Assembly: GCA_965226095.1 (NCBI GenBank) | Contig: OZ245336.1 | Span: 1 to 64,000, forward strand | Direction of reading: 5' to 3' | Source: JANQSP01 sp965226095 | Lineage (GTDB): Bacteria > Bdellovibrionota > Bdellovibrionia > Bdellovibrionales > UBA1609 | DNA length: 64,000 nucleotides | Part shown: positions 24,125 to 33,837 of the stretch, one piece after another | How positions within the stretch are numbered: the first letter of the stretch is position 1 | Layout: the number at the start of each line of letters is the position of its first letter | Notes under the pieces: generated by a model | Told to the model about the DNA's origin: nothing | The model's database searches: none | The model's input: the letters and a program-made list of their open reading frames with translations, nothing else | Position numbers and translations under genes: made by a program

Positions 24125-24925
24125 GTGACACAAAAAAAAACTATGTTCTCCAATGTAACATCCGTTATACTATCTATTTTTCTCTCAATTATTTTTTATT
24201 CTGAAAATATTTTTGCTGATTCTGCAATAAACAATGTCAGGCAATTTCTGAATGGACAGCAGAAATTCTTGAAGGCAGGTCCGTTATCCTACTCTGCAAA
24301 TCATGTGAAGTTTGAGTCTGAAGCGAAAACAATTGAAATGCCTATCACTCATTTGCAACATAGCGATCGAGGTGTTTATATTCTAGCTCGTTCTTCTCTC
24401 TATGAAGAAATCTCAGTGTTTTATTCTGAAGATGGGAGCATTTCTGGAACTATCAAAATAGATAAACAAGAATTTCTTGTTAATTCTCCTGATGGCAGTT
24501 CTTATCAGATTTCAATAAAACCTCCACCTGCTCCTAACTTAAAAGATTGTGATTTGTCACATATAAAATTGGAAGATCCTATTTTACATAATCCTGTAGA
24601 AGAGAAAAATGTACACATTGCTCCCAGTGCTGTAGCAGAGAAAAATGTTACATCTAATTCTACAAGCAATTCGAATACAAATATTGTAGATGTAGCTGTT
24701 TTCTATACAAATGATGCGTTTTCATCAACTTCCTACAGAGGAGAAAGTTTCATCTTAAATCAATTTGAAAGAGCTAATATAGGCTTATCAGATTCAAATG
24801 CAAATGAACAATACAATGTTGTACACATACAGGAAATAGATCCTGTAACAAAGGCTGGAGAACCAGGAGTACCTTATATAGAATCACTCATCAGAGTTCA
24901 AGAACAAGAGAGATGGTTATGTTGA
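24125..24925 (+). CDS. Giant metalloprotease, N-terminal part (signal peptide and propeptide)
   Basis: This 266-residue frame starts at GTG 24125, nine bases after GAGG; an ATG seven codons in is an alternative. A signal peptide (SNVTSVILSIFLSIIFYSEN, cleaved near IFADS) is followed by a propeptide-like region and then the first strands of a metallopeptidase domain (VDVAVFYTNDAFS, RANIGLSDSNANEQYNVVHI). The frame ends at TGA 24925, but the protein plainly continues in another frame as DGYVDFIHDIRNRTSADVIL (about 24909-24968) and the following codons. The break is two bases short within AAGAGAGATGG; an extra GA would restore the frame. So this is the front half of the next gene. Confidence 0.8.
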   Translation: MTQKKTMFSNVTSVILSIFLSIIFYSENIFADSAINNVRQFLNGQQKFLKAGPLSYSANHVKFESEAKTIEMPITHLQHSDRGVYILARSSLYEEISVFYSEDGSISGTIKIDKQEFLVNSPDGSSYQISIKPPPAPNLKDCDLSHIKLEDPILHNPVEEKNVHIAPSAVAEKNVTSNSTSNSNTNIVDVAVFYTNDAFSSTSYRGESFILNQFERANIGLSDSNANEQYNVVHIQEIDPVTKAGEPGVPYIESLIRVQEQERWLC

Positions 24926-24962
24926 TTTTATTCATGATATAAGAAATCGTACTTCTGCAGAT

Positions 24963-27900
24963 GTGATTTTGCTTATTCAATCAGTAGATGGAACATATCC
25001 TGTTTGTGGGACAGTATACAGTTCGCTTATTCCTACTACTACTAGAGGAGAGAAAAATGCTTTTGCTTCTATAACTGGCAGTTGTTTAACACCAGATATT
25101 ATTATGCATGAGATAGGGCATTTACATGGTGCTCAACACGATAGATATGTTGGGTGTTCAGGAGGGCAATGTAATTCGATAACACAATATCCTTATAAAT
25201 ATGGCTATATAAACTTGGAAGGCTTTGAACCAAATGCAGAAGTTGGAACCAAATGGAGAACTGCTTTGGCATATAATGATAGATGTTCTAATGCCAATAT
25301 AACTTGTAATAGAGTTATTTTATACTCCAATCCAAATCTCAATTATAGCTCTTCAGGTGTGGTGACAAGCGGTGGTGATCCAGGAGGAGTACCTGGTGAA
25401 ACTCCTAGTTCGTCTATAGATGGTCCTTCTGATGTTGCAAGGCTTGTTAGAGAAATTAGTGGTATTGTGGCTTCTTACAGAGATCCTTCCAATATTATAG
25501 TGAAATTTTCTAATACTTATTATGTAACAGAAAACTCTAATGTTGTACTGGAATTGAAATTAAATAAGCAAGCTTTGGCACAAATTGCAGTGACAGTGAA
25601 AGTTCTCCATGAAAATAACACAACAACAACAAAAATTGTTGAGTTTTTAGCTAACGAAACTAAAAAAGAATTAACTATAGATGGAGTATCTGGAAACACA
25701 TTAAAGTTGTACATAGAAGATGAATCATTGCCTTCCAATGTCTTTGCTGATGCACAAAATGTTTTGGTGAAATTTGTTTCCAGGTTGGAGGGTGAACTTC
25801 GTTTGGTGGGTGGCAATAATGATTTGGAAGGACGAGTGGAAGTTTATCATAATGGCATATGGGGCACTGTCTGTGACGACTACTGGGGAACTAATGATGC
25901 CAAGGTGGTATGTCGGCAGTTAGGTCACTATGGGGGTACAGCTTACTCTCGAGGAGCACACTTCGGACAAGGTAGTGGCACCATCTGGATGGACAATGTG
26001 AATTGTGGTGGTAGTGAAAGCCGATTAGAGAATTGTAGCTTCAGTGGCTGGGGTATAGAAAACTGTAGCCACAGTGAAGATGCGGGTGTCTCTTGCACTG
26101 AGACGACAATTGTTACTAATCAGGCACCTGTCTTTACCGATGGTACCAGTACCACTAGGTCCGTAACAGAAAATACTTCTTCCGACACTGCTATTGGCTC
26201 TGCTGTATCCGCCACTGATGACGATAATGATACGCTCACTTATACTCTTGGTGGTACGAATGCTAGTTCCTTTAATATTAATTCAAGTACTGGACAACTC
26301 AGCACATCTGCTGATTTGGATTATGAAACTAAATCAAGCTATTCAGTTACAGTCACCGTCAGTGATGGAAACAATGGTATTGACAGGATAGCAGTCACCA
26401 TCAATATCACAAATGTGACTGAGGGAGGAGACCTAGTTGATGGAGAGCTTCGCTTAATCGGTGGGGATAATGCTTTAGAAGGCAGGGTGGAGATTTATCA
26501 CAATAATCAGTGGGGAACAGTGTGTGATGATGCTTGGGGTACCAATGATGCAAAAGTTGTTTGCCGGCAGTTAGGTCACTCTGGAGGTACAGCTTACTCT
26601 CAAGCACACTTCGGACAAGGTAGTGGCACCATCTGGATGGATGATGTTGCGTGTAGTGGAAGTGAGTCTAAATTAAAAGATTGTAATTTTAATGGTTGGG
26701 GCACTCATAATTGTGGCCACAGGGAAGATGCGGGTGTCTCTTGCACTGAGACGACAGTTGTTAATAATCAAGCCCCAGTCTTTACTGAAGGAGAAAGTAC
26801 CACTAGGTCCGTAGCAGAAAATACTTCTTCCGGCACTGCTATTGGCTCTGCTGTATCCGCCACTGATGACGATAATGATACGCTCACTTATACTCTTGGT
26901 GGTACGAATGCTAGTTCCTTTAATATTAATTCAAGTACAGGACAAATCAGTACATCTGCTGCTTTGGATTATGAAACTAGAAATAGTTATTCAGTTACTG
27001 TCACCGTCATTGATGGCAATAACGGCAATGATACAATTTCTGTCACTATCAATGTTACTGATGTCGATGAAGACTCCTCCACCTCAGAAGGTGATCTGCG
27101 CTTAGTGGGTGGTACGAATGCTTTAGAAGGCAGGGTGGAGATTTATCATAATAACAAGTGGGGAACCGTTTGCGATGATGCTTGGGGTACCAATGATGCA
27201 AAAGTTGTTTGCCGGCAGTTAGGTCACTCTGGGGGTACAGCTTACTCTCGAGCACACTTCGGACAAGGTAGTGGCACCATCTGGATGGATGATGTTGCGT
27301 GTAGTGGAAGTGAGTCTAAATTAAAAGATTGTAATTTTAATGGTTGGGGCACTCATAATTGTGGCCACAGGGAAGATGCGGGTGTCTCTTGCACTGAGAC
27401 GACAGTTGTTAATAATCAAGCCCCAGTCTTTACTGAAGGAGAAAGTACCACTAGGTCCGTAGCAGAAAATACTTCTTCCGGCACTGCTATTGGATCAGCT
27501 ATATCTGCCACTAATGCCAATAATGCCAATAATGATACTCTTACTTATACTCTTGGTGGTACGAATGCTAGTTCCTTTAATATTAATTCCAGTACAGGAC
27601 AAATCAGCACAGCTTCAGCTCTGGATTATGAAACTAAAAACAGTTACTCTGTCACAGTGACAGTCAGTGATGGCAATAACAGCAATGATACAATTTCTGT
27701 CACTATCAATGTCACTGATGTCAGTGAATCCTCACTAACAGCAAACTTTGATACTTTACCTTCTTCACATAATGGATCAGAGTTTACATTTCGAGTGCGA
27801 TTTAGTGAAGCCATCAGCACCAGTTATCGAACACTTCGTGAGCATAGCTTTAGTGTTACTAATGCTGACATCACAAGAGCCAGAAGAATCAATGGCAATA

Positions 27901-30900
27901 GTGCTCATTGGGAAATGACAGTTGTACCCAGCAATAATAATGATATTGCAATCGTGCTGGAAGCTAACAGAGCCTGCAATATAACAGGCGCTGTATGTAC
28001 AAGTAATGGCACACGCTTATCAACCCGCCTGGAAGGTACTGTTACTGGGCCAAATAGCGAAAATCAAGCACCAACATTTACTGAAGGAACAAGTGCCACT
28101 AGGTCCGTAGCAGAGAACACTTCTTCCGGCACTGCTATTGGCTCTGCTGTATCCGCCACTGATGACGATAATGATACGCTCACTTATACTCTTGGTGGTA
28201 CGAATGCTAGTTCCTTTAATATTAATTCAAGTACTGGACAACTCAGCACATCTGCTGATTTGGATTATGAAACTAAAAACAGTTATTCAGTTACTGTCAC
28301 CGTCATTGATGGCAATAACAGCAATGATACAATTTCTGTCACTATCAATGTCACTGATGTCAGTGAATCCTCACTAACAGCAAACTTTGATACTTTACCT
28401 TCTTCACATAATGGATCAGAGTTTACATTTCGAGTGCGATTTAGTGAAGCCATCAGCACCAGTTATCGAACACTTCGTGAGCATAGCTTTAGTGTTACTA
28501 ATGCTGACATCACAAGAGCCAGAAGAATCAATGGCAATAGTGCTCATTGGGAAATGACAGTTGTACCCAGCAATAATAATGATATTGCAATCGTGCTGGA
28601 AGCTAACAGAGCCTGCAATATAACAGGCGCTGTATGTACAAGTAATGGCACACGCTTATCAACCCGCCTGGAAGGTACTGTTACTGGGCCAAATAGCGAA
28701 AATCAAGCACCAACATTTACTGAAGGAACAAGTACCACTAGGTCCGTAGCAGAAAATACTTCTTCCGGCACTGCTATTGGCTCTGCTGTATCCGCCACTG
28801 ATGACGATAATGATACGCTCACTTATACTCTTGGTGGTACGAATGCTAGTTCCTTTAATATTAATTCAAGTACAGGACAACTCAGCACATCTGCTGATTT
28901 GGATTATGAAACTAGAAATAGTTATTCAGTTACTGTCACCGTCATTGATGGCAATAACGGTAGTGACAGTATTGCAGTGACCATTAATGTTACTGATGTC
29001 GATGAAGACTCCTCCACCTCAGAAGGTGATCTTCGCTTAGTGGGTGGTAATGATACTTCTGAAGGTCGTGTAGAGATTTATCATAATAACAAGTGGGGAA
29101 CCGTTTGCGATGATGCTTGGGGTACCAATGATGCAAAAGTTGTTTGCCGGCAGTTAGGTCACTCTGGGGGTACAGCTTACTCTCGAGCACACTTCGGCCG
29201 GGGAAGTGGCACCATCTGGATGGATGATGTGAATTGTGGTGGAAGTGAGTCTAAATTAAAAGATTGTAATTTTAATGGTTGGGGCACTCATAATTGTGGC
29301 CACAGTGAAGATGCGGGTGTCTCTTGCACTGAGACGACAGTTGTTAATAATCAAGCACCTGTCTTTACTGAAGGTACCAGTACCACCAGATCAATAGCAG
29401 AGAACACTTCTTCCGGCACTGCTATTGGCTCTGCTGTATCCGCCACTGATGACGATAATGATACGCTCACTTATACTCTTGGTGGTACGAATGCTAGTTC
29501 CTTTAATATTAATTCAAGTACTGGACAACTCAGCACATCTGCTGATTTGGATTATGAAACTAGAAATAGTTATTCAGTTACTGTCACCGTCATTGATGGC
29601 AATAACGGTAGTGACAGTATTGCAGTGACCATTAATGTTACTGATGACGATGAAGATTCTTCAGTATCAGAAGGTGATCTTCGCTTAGTGGGTGGTAATG
29701 ATACTTCTGAAGGTCGTGTAGAGATTTATCACAATAATGAGTGGGGAACGGTCTGTGATGACCACTGGAGTACAACTGATGCCGCAGTAGTATGCCGTCA
29801 ACTTGGTTATTCTGGAGCAATTGAAGCTCCCCGTCAAGCACGATTTGGCGAGGGCAGTGATCCAATATGGATGGATAATGTCCATTGCAGTGATAGTGAA
29901 TCAAAACTTAAAGATTGTAGCTTTAATGGTTGGGGGGAACATAACTGCAGACATTCTGAAGATGCAGGAGTTGTCTGCTCTACAGGCATAAGTTCTTCTG
30001 CTCAGGTTCAGGTATTAAAGGATTCTCATGGATTCAATGAATTAAGATCGGATCATCAATATACAGTAACAGATTCAGCAGTGCCATTATATCAGTTGAT
30101 CGATGAAGCACTGAATGGTCTTCCTCCTTCGAAACTACAGGTTCTGGATCTGACCGATCGTAAACTGTCTGACTTAAGTGGTATAGAATCATTAACCGGT
30201 CTTCGCCAGTTATTACTGCGTGGTAACCTTGTATCAGACTTATCACCACTGGCTGGATTGATAGATTTACAACATTTGGATTTATCAGACAATATGGTAA
30301 CAGACCTTTCACCACTGTTCGCCTTATATGATTTACAAAAACTTAATCTATCTGATAACTATGTGACAGATCTGTCACCATTGGCCGGCCTATCGGATCT
30401 GGAAGTTTTAATATTGAATGACAATGATGTAATAAACATTGGAGTGGCAACCTTAGTTTATCTTGATAAACTAAGCTACTTGGGTGTAGCACGTAACCAA
30501 GTGACAGATATTAAACCACTTTCAAACCTTTTGAGGTTAAATATTTTAATTTTGGAAGACAACCAAATTGCTGACCTTTCTCCTTTATCTAATATGAATA
30601 AGTTAAGGTATTTGGATTTGAGTGAAAATCAAATTCATTACATCAATAACCTGTCCTATCTGTTTAATTTAGAAGTACTTAATTTGGATTATAATAAAAT
30701 ATCGGAGCTATATCCATTAGCTGATTTAGAAAATTTAACAGTATTATCCTTGAGTAATAATGCCCTTAGAAGTATTCATCCTTTATCCTATATGGATAGC
30801 TTGCAAGGTTTAGATCTAAGAGGAAATACCATCACTGACCTACATCTACTCACAGATTCACCTGCTCTGATTTGGTCTGATGAAAATGACAATGATAAAT

Positions 30901-30902
30901 AA
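24963..30902 (+). CDS. Giant reprolysin-like metalloprotease with SRCR, cadherin-like and LRR domains
   Basis: The 1979-residue frame starts within the protease domain; codons from about 24909 belong to it too. HEIGHLHGAQHD (residues 49-60) is the metzincin zinc site HExxHxxGxxHD of reprolysin/adamalysin enzymes. After a beta-sandwich-like linker come SRCR domains near 25790-26100, 26436-26752, 27090-27400, 29025-29340 and 29670-29985, each with GTVCDD.W...DA.VVCRQLG and EDAGVSC. Cadherin-like repeats (DYET..SYSVTVTV.DGNN) alternate at six sites. Two copies of a roughly 110-residue domain (ANFDTLPSSHNGSEFTF) follow cadherin repeats 3 and 4. Residues about 1727-1975 are internalin-like LRRs (LSPLAGLSDLEVLILNDN). 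The protein was probably exported and surface or secreted. The 5' frameshift may inactivate it or switch it. Confidence 0.85.
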   Translation: MILLIQSVDGTYPVCGTVYSSLIPTTTRGEKNAFASITGSCLTPDIIMHEIGHLHGAQHDRYVGCSGGQCNSITQYPYKYGYINLEGFEPNAEVGTKWRTALAYNDRCSNANITCNRVILYSNPNLNYSSSGVVTSGGDPGGVPGETPSSSIDGPSDVARLVREISGIVASYRDPSNIIVKFSNTYYVTENSNVVLELKLNKQALAQIAVTVKVLHENNTTTTKIVEFLANETKKELTIDGVSGNTLKLYIEDESLPSNVFADAQNVLVKFVSRLEGELRLVGGNNDLEGRVEVYHNGIWGTVCDDYWGTNDAKVVCRQLGHYGGTAYSRGAHFGQGSGTIWMDNVNCGGSESRLENCSFSGWGIENCSHSEDAGVSCTETTIVTNQAPVFTDGTSTTRSVTENTSSDTAIGSAVSATDDDNDTLTYTLGGTNASSFNINSSTGQLSTSADLDYETKSSYSVTVTVSDGNNGIDRIAVTINITNVTEGGDLVDGELRLIGGDNALEGRVEIYHNNQWGTVCDDAWGTNDAKVVCRQLGHSGGTAYSQAHFGQGSGTIWMDDVACSGSESKLKDCNFNGWGTHNCGHREDAGVSCTETTVVNNQAPVFTEGESTTRSVAENTSSGTAIGSAVSATDDDNDTLTYTLGGTNASSFNINSSTGQISTSAALDYETRNSYSVTVTVIDGNNGNDTISVTINVTDVDEDSSTSEGDLRLVGGTNALEGRVEIYHNNKWGTVCDDAWGTNDAKVVCRQLGHSGGTAYSRAHFGQGSGTIWMDDVACSGSESKLKDCNFNGWGTHNCGHREDAGVSCTETTVVNNQAPVFTEGESTTRSVAENTSSGTAIGSAISATNANNANNDTLTYTLGGTNASSFNINSSTGQISTASALDYETKNSYSVTVTVSDGNNSNDTISVTINVTDVSESSLTANFDTLPSSHNGSEFTFRVRFSEAISTSYRTLREHSFSVTNADITRARRINGNSAHWEMTVVPSNNNDIAIVLEANRACNITGAVCTSNGTRLSTRLEGTVTGPNSENQAPTFTEGTSATRSVAENTSSGTAIGSAVSATDDDNDTLTYTLGGTNASSFNINSSTGQLSTSADLDYETKNSYSVTVTVIDGNNSNDTISVTINVTDVSESSLTANFDTLPSSHNGSEFTFRVRFSEAISTSYRTLREHSFSVTNADITRARRINGNSAHWEMTVVPSNNNDIAIVLEANRACNITGAVCTSNGTRLSTRLEGTVTGPNSENQAPTFTEGTSTTRSVAENTSSGTAIGSAVSATDDDNDTLTYTLGGTNASSFNINSSTGQLSTSADLDYETRNSYSVTVTVIDGNNGSDSIAVTINVTDVDEDSSTSEGDLRLVGGNDTSEGRVEIYHNNKWGTVCDDAWGTNDAKVVCRQLGHSGGTAYSRAHFGRGSGTIWMDDVNCGGSESKLKDCNFNGWGTHNCGHSEDAGVSCTETTVVNNQAPVFTEGTSTTRSIAENTSSGTAIGSAVSATDDDNDTLTYTLGGTNASSFNINSSTGQLSTSADLDYETRNSYSVTVTVIDGNNGSDSIAVTINVTDDDEDSSVSEGDLRLVGGNDTSEGRVEIYHNNEWGTVCDDHWSTTDAAVVCRQLGYSGAIEAPRQARFGEGSDPIWMDNVHCSDSESKLKDCSFNGWGEHNCRHSEDAGVVCSTGISSSAQVQVLKDSHGFNELRSDHQYTVTDSAVPLYQLIDEALNGLPPSKLQVLDLTDRKLSDLSGIESLTGLRQLLLRGNLVSDLSPLAGLIDLQHLDLSDNMVTDLSPLFALYDLQKLNLSDNYVTDLSPLAGLSDLEVLILNDNDVINIGVATLVYLDKLSYLGVARNQVTDIKPLSNLLRLNILILEDNQIADLSPLSNMNKLRYLDLSENQIHYINNLSYLFNLEVLNLDYNKISELYPLADLENLTVLSLSNNALRSIHPLSYMDSLQGLDLRGNTITDLHLLTDSPALIWSDENDNDK
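25789..29985 (+). repeat. Near-identical internal DNA repeats (SRCR and cadherin modules)
   Basis: The cadherin module contains a stretch from GGCACTGCTATTGGCTCTGC through GCTAGTTCCTTTAATATTAA that recurs almost unchanged six times (about 26180, 26836, 27482, 28126, 28766, 29410). The domain at 27730-28060 is repeated base for base at 28366-28700. Such identity points to recent duplication or gene conversion, and it could also collapse or expand in assembly. Confidence 0.93.
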
Positions 30903-30951
30903 TGCCTTAATACACGCTGTTTTTTTAAATATATCTATCTAGAAAAGCCTT

Positions 30952-30992
30952 GATCATATTCCCAATTTAGATGATAAATTGAGAGTATGATC
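30952..30992. other. Imperfect hairpin between the giant gene and ahcY
   Basis: GATCATA and TATGATC form an outer stem, CAATTTA and TAAATTG an inner stem, with small internal bulges and a GATGA loop. No T run follows, so it is not a clear terminator. I do not see the features of a known SAH or SAM riboswitch. Confidence 0.45.
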
Positions 30993-31045
30993 CTAAAATA
31001 TTAAAACCTTAAAAAATACCTATATAAAATAAAAGGAATAGTACT

Positions 31046-32395
31046 ATGACTTCTCCAAAGAAACAAAATTTGATTCACACAGACTACCAAGTGTGCAAAG
31101 AAGCTATGAATAATCCTGACAAAATGAATGAACTCAATAGATGGGGACGAGAAGAAATTCGCCTGGCAGAAAGGGAAATGCCTGGATTGATGTTTTTAAG
31201 AAGAGAGTATTCTTCCAAAAAACCTCTACAGGGTGCACGAATCACAGGATGTCTACACGCTACCATTCAAACTGCTGTACTTATCGAAACTTTAATTACC
31301 TTGGGAGCTGAAGTGAGGTGGAGTTCCTGTAATATTTATTCCACTCAGGATCATGCAGCAGTCGCTCTCGCCAAAGCCGGCATATCCATCTTCGCCTGGA
31401 AAGGAGAAACAGAGGAAGAGTATTGGCAATGCATCGAACACTCTGTGAAAGGCTGGGGTTCACAAGGTTTCGATTTAATTTTAGATGACGGAGGCGACCT
31501 TACCAACTTTATGCATAAAGAAGAAAATCAAAACCTGATGAAAAATGTTATAGGCATTTCAGAAGAAACCACCACAGGAGTGAGAAACCTGGAACGACTA
31601 CACAAAGAGGGTAAACTAAAAGTCCCTGCCATCAATGTCAATGATTCTGTTACAAAATCCAAATTCGATAATCTTTATGGTTGTCGGGAATCCCTGGTAG
31701 ATGGAATAAAAAGAGCCACAGATATTATGTTAGCCGGCAAGACCGCTCTGGTGGCAGGCTTTGGAGATGTAGGTAAAGGCTCAGCACAAAGTCTTCGTTC
31801 CTACGGCATGCGAGTGTTGATTTCAGAAATTGATCCCATTTGCGCCTTACAAGCCAGCATGGAAGGATACACTGTTGTTCAAGTGGAAGACTGTGCACAA
31901 GATGTGGATATCTTTGTCACTGCCACCGGATGTCGGGATATTATTACCAAAGAACATTTTTTGAAAATGAAAAATGGAGCTATTGTATGCAACATCGGAC
32001 ACTTTGATCTAGAAATAGATATGCAGTGGCTTAATCAAAACAGTAAGAAAAGGGAAATCAAACCTCAAGTGGATTTACATATACTTCCAGATGAAAAAGA
32101 AATTATTGTCCTGGCGGAAGGACGACTGGTGAATTTAGGATGTGCCACCGGACATCCTTCTTTTGTCATGAGTAATTCATTTACCAATCAAGTACTAGCG
32201 CAAATCGATCTGTGGCAAAACAAAGATACTTACAAACCAGGCGTATATAGGCTTTCTAAACATCTGGACGAAAAAGTGGCGCGCCTGCATTTGGAACAAA
32301 ATGGAGCTAAACTGACACAATTAACACCTGTTCAGGCAGAATATTTAGGACTACCGATACAAGGACCTTACAAACCAGAAAGCTATAGATATTGA
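31046..32395 (+). CDS. ahcY: Adenosylhomocysteinase
   Basis: The enzyme splits S-adenosylhomocysteine into adenosine and homocysteine using bound NAD, which relieves product inhibition of methyltransferases (there is a DNA methylase in this window). The 449 residues include the substrate region around NIYSTQDHAAVALAKAGI, the NAD-binding GFGDVGKGSAQSLRSYG, NVNDSVTKSKFDNLYGCRES, and the conserved C-terminus GPYKPESYRY. It is followed by murC, whose first possible codon (TTG 32392) overlaps the stop, so the two are likely in one operon. Confidence 0.97.
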   Translation: MTSPKKQNLIHTDYQVCKEAMNNPDKMNELNRWGREEIRLAEREMPGLMFLRREYSSKKPLQGARITGCLHATIQTAVLIETLITLGAEVRWSSCNIYSTQDHAAVALAKAGISIFAWKGETEEEYWQCIEHSVKGWGSQGFDLILDDGGDLTNFMHKEENQNLMKNVIGISEETTTGVRNLERLHKEGKLKVPAINVNDSVTKSKFDNLYGCRESLVDGIKRATDIMLAGKTALVAGFGDVGKGSAQSLRSYGMRVLISEIDPICALQASMEGYTVVQVEDCAQDVDIFVTATGCRDIITKEHFLKMKNGAIVCNIGHFDLEIDMQWLNQNSKKREIKPQVDLHILPDEKEIIVLAEGRLVNLGCATGHPSFVMSNSFTNQVLAQIDLWQNKDTYKPGVYRLSKHLDEKVARLHLEQNGAKLTQLTPVQAEYLGLPIQGPYKPESYRY

Positions 32396-32427
32396 TTATT
32401 GGAAAACACAAAAAGGCTCTATCACAA

Positions 32428-33822
32428 ATGAATAGACCCAATATATTTAAATTATCCACCACCACTAAGTCTTTATTTACCGCAGGCGTAAAAATTCATT
32501 TTGTGGGCATTGGAGGAGTGGGTATGTCCGGACTGGCGGAACTGCTACACAGCTCAGGCAGTACAGTCACTGGAAGTGACTTAACAGAAAATAATTATAC
32601 GAAAAGATTAAAACAAATTGGCATTACTGTGTACCAAGGGCACAAACCAGAGCATCTTGGTTCAGCAGAAATTATTGTACAATCCAATGCTGTACCAGAA
32701 GATAATATTGAAATTCTCACTGCTAAAAAACAAAATCTGCCGGTCATCAAACGCCCCGAAGCACTAGCAGAAGTGATGCGATTGAAACGAGAGTTAGTAG
32801 TGGCAGGCACACATGGTAAAACAACCACCACTCACCTGCTCTCCAGTATCCTTATTCACAGCAAAAAAGATCCCACTGTTGTTATAGGAGGAAGATCGCA
32901 AGTGTTTAACTCCACCGCCCGATTAGGCAAAGGAGAATGGTTTGTCGCTGAATCTGATGAGAGCGATGGTGGTTTTAAACACCTTTCACCTGAAATTGCC
33001 GTGCTCACCAATATTGATAAAGATCATCTGGACTACTATGGTTCTTTTGAAAATCTGAAAACCGGATTTTTAAATTTTATTTTAAAGGTGCCTTTTTATG
33101 GTTCTGTGATCGCTTGGGGTGATCAAAAAATAGTTAAGGATCTACTTTCTGGTATTAAGCAAAAAGTGATCTTTTATGGCTTTAATGAAGACAATCACTT
33201 TAAAATAAAAAAACTTAAAGAACAACAATATGAAGTTTTTGTAAAAAACTGTAAAGTGGGAATTTTAACATCCCCTTTGCCTGGGGAAATAAATGCTCTC
33301 AATGCCATAGCGGCTTGTGCAGCAGCCATGGCTATTGGTATTTCTTTTGAGGAATGTCAAAAATGTTTTCAAAATTTTCAGGGAGTAGACCGTCGGTTTC
33401 AAAAAAAAGGCAACTGGAATGGTGTGGAAATCTATGATGATTATGCACACCATCCGGTAGAAGTAGTAGCAGCATTGTCTGCTTTTCGTGAAAAATTTGG
33501 AAATAATAAAAAACTTGTGGCTTTGTTCGAACCTCATCGCTTTAGCAGAACCCAATCCTGCTGGTTAGATTTTTCAAAATGTTTTAAAGAAGCGGATCAG
33601 GTTTTTTTATTAGAAATTTATCCAGCTAGTGAACAACCTATTAAGGGCATCACTTCCCAACGATTGGCAAAGGAAATCAATCAACACACACCTTGCACTT
33701 ATTGTCCCGCAGAAGACACTTTGTCTGTCTTATCAAAATTTTTAAAAGAACAAGATGTTTTGATCACCATGGGTGCTGGCTCTGTGTATAAATACGGAGA
33801 AGCTCTTTTACAATCATCCTAA
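32428..33822 (+). CDS. murC: UDP-N-acetylmuramate--L-alanine ligase
   Basis: MurC adds L-alanine to UDP-MurNAc in the cytoplasm, the first peptide step of peptidoglycan synthesis. The N-terminal IHFVGIGGVGMSGLAELLHS is the Rossmann-like motif. AGTHGKTTTTHLL is the ATP-binding P-loop, followed by the ESDESDGGF and NIDKDHLDYYG segments. Near the C-terminus are DDYAHHPVEV and FEPHRFSRTQ. I chose ATG 32428 (464 residues); TTG 32392, which overlaps ahcY, would add 12 residues. The gene is in the order ahcY-murC-murB-purE-namZ, and ddl and ftsQAZ lie on the opposite strand. Confidence 0.96.
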   Translation: MNRPNIFKLSTTTKSLFTAGVKIHFVGIGGVGMSGLAELLHSSGSTVTGSDLTENNYTKRLKQIGITVYQGHKPEHLGSAEIIVQSNAVPEDNIEILTAKKQNLPVIKRPEALAEVMRLKRELVVAGTHGKTTTTHLLSSILIHSKKDPTVVIGGRSQVFNSTARLGKGEWFVAESDESDGGFKHLSPEIAVLTNIDKDHLDYYGSFENLKTGFLNFILKVPFYGSVIAWGDQKIVKDLLSGIKQKVIFYGFNEDNHFKIKKLKEQQYEVFVKNCKVGILTSPLPGEINALNAIAACAAAMAIGISFEECQKCFQNFQGVDRRFQKKGNWNGVEIYDDYAHHPVEVVAALSAFREKFGNNKKLVALFEPHRFSRTQSCWLDFSKCFKEADQVFLLEIYPASEQPIKGITSQRLAKEINQHTPCTYCPAEDTLSVLSKFLKEQDVLITMGAGSVYKYGEALLQSS

Positions 33823-33837
33823 CTGTGGAATGAACAA

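Noticed and set aside
26194..29904. Repeated 60-90-codon frames on both strands inside the giant gene
   Set aside because: They are the same shadow frames recurring because the DNA repeats are nearly identical.
30903..31045. SAH or SAM riboswitch ahead of ahcY
   Set aside because: There is a hairpin at 30952-30992 but none of the conserved riboswitch core sequences that I know.
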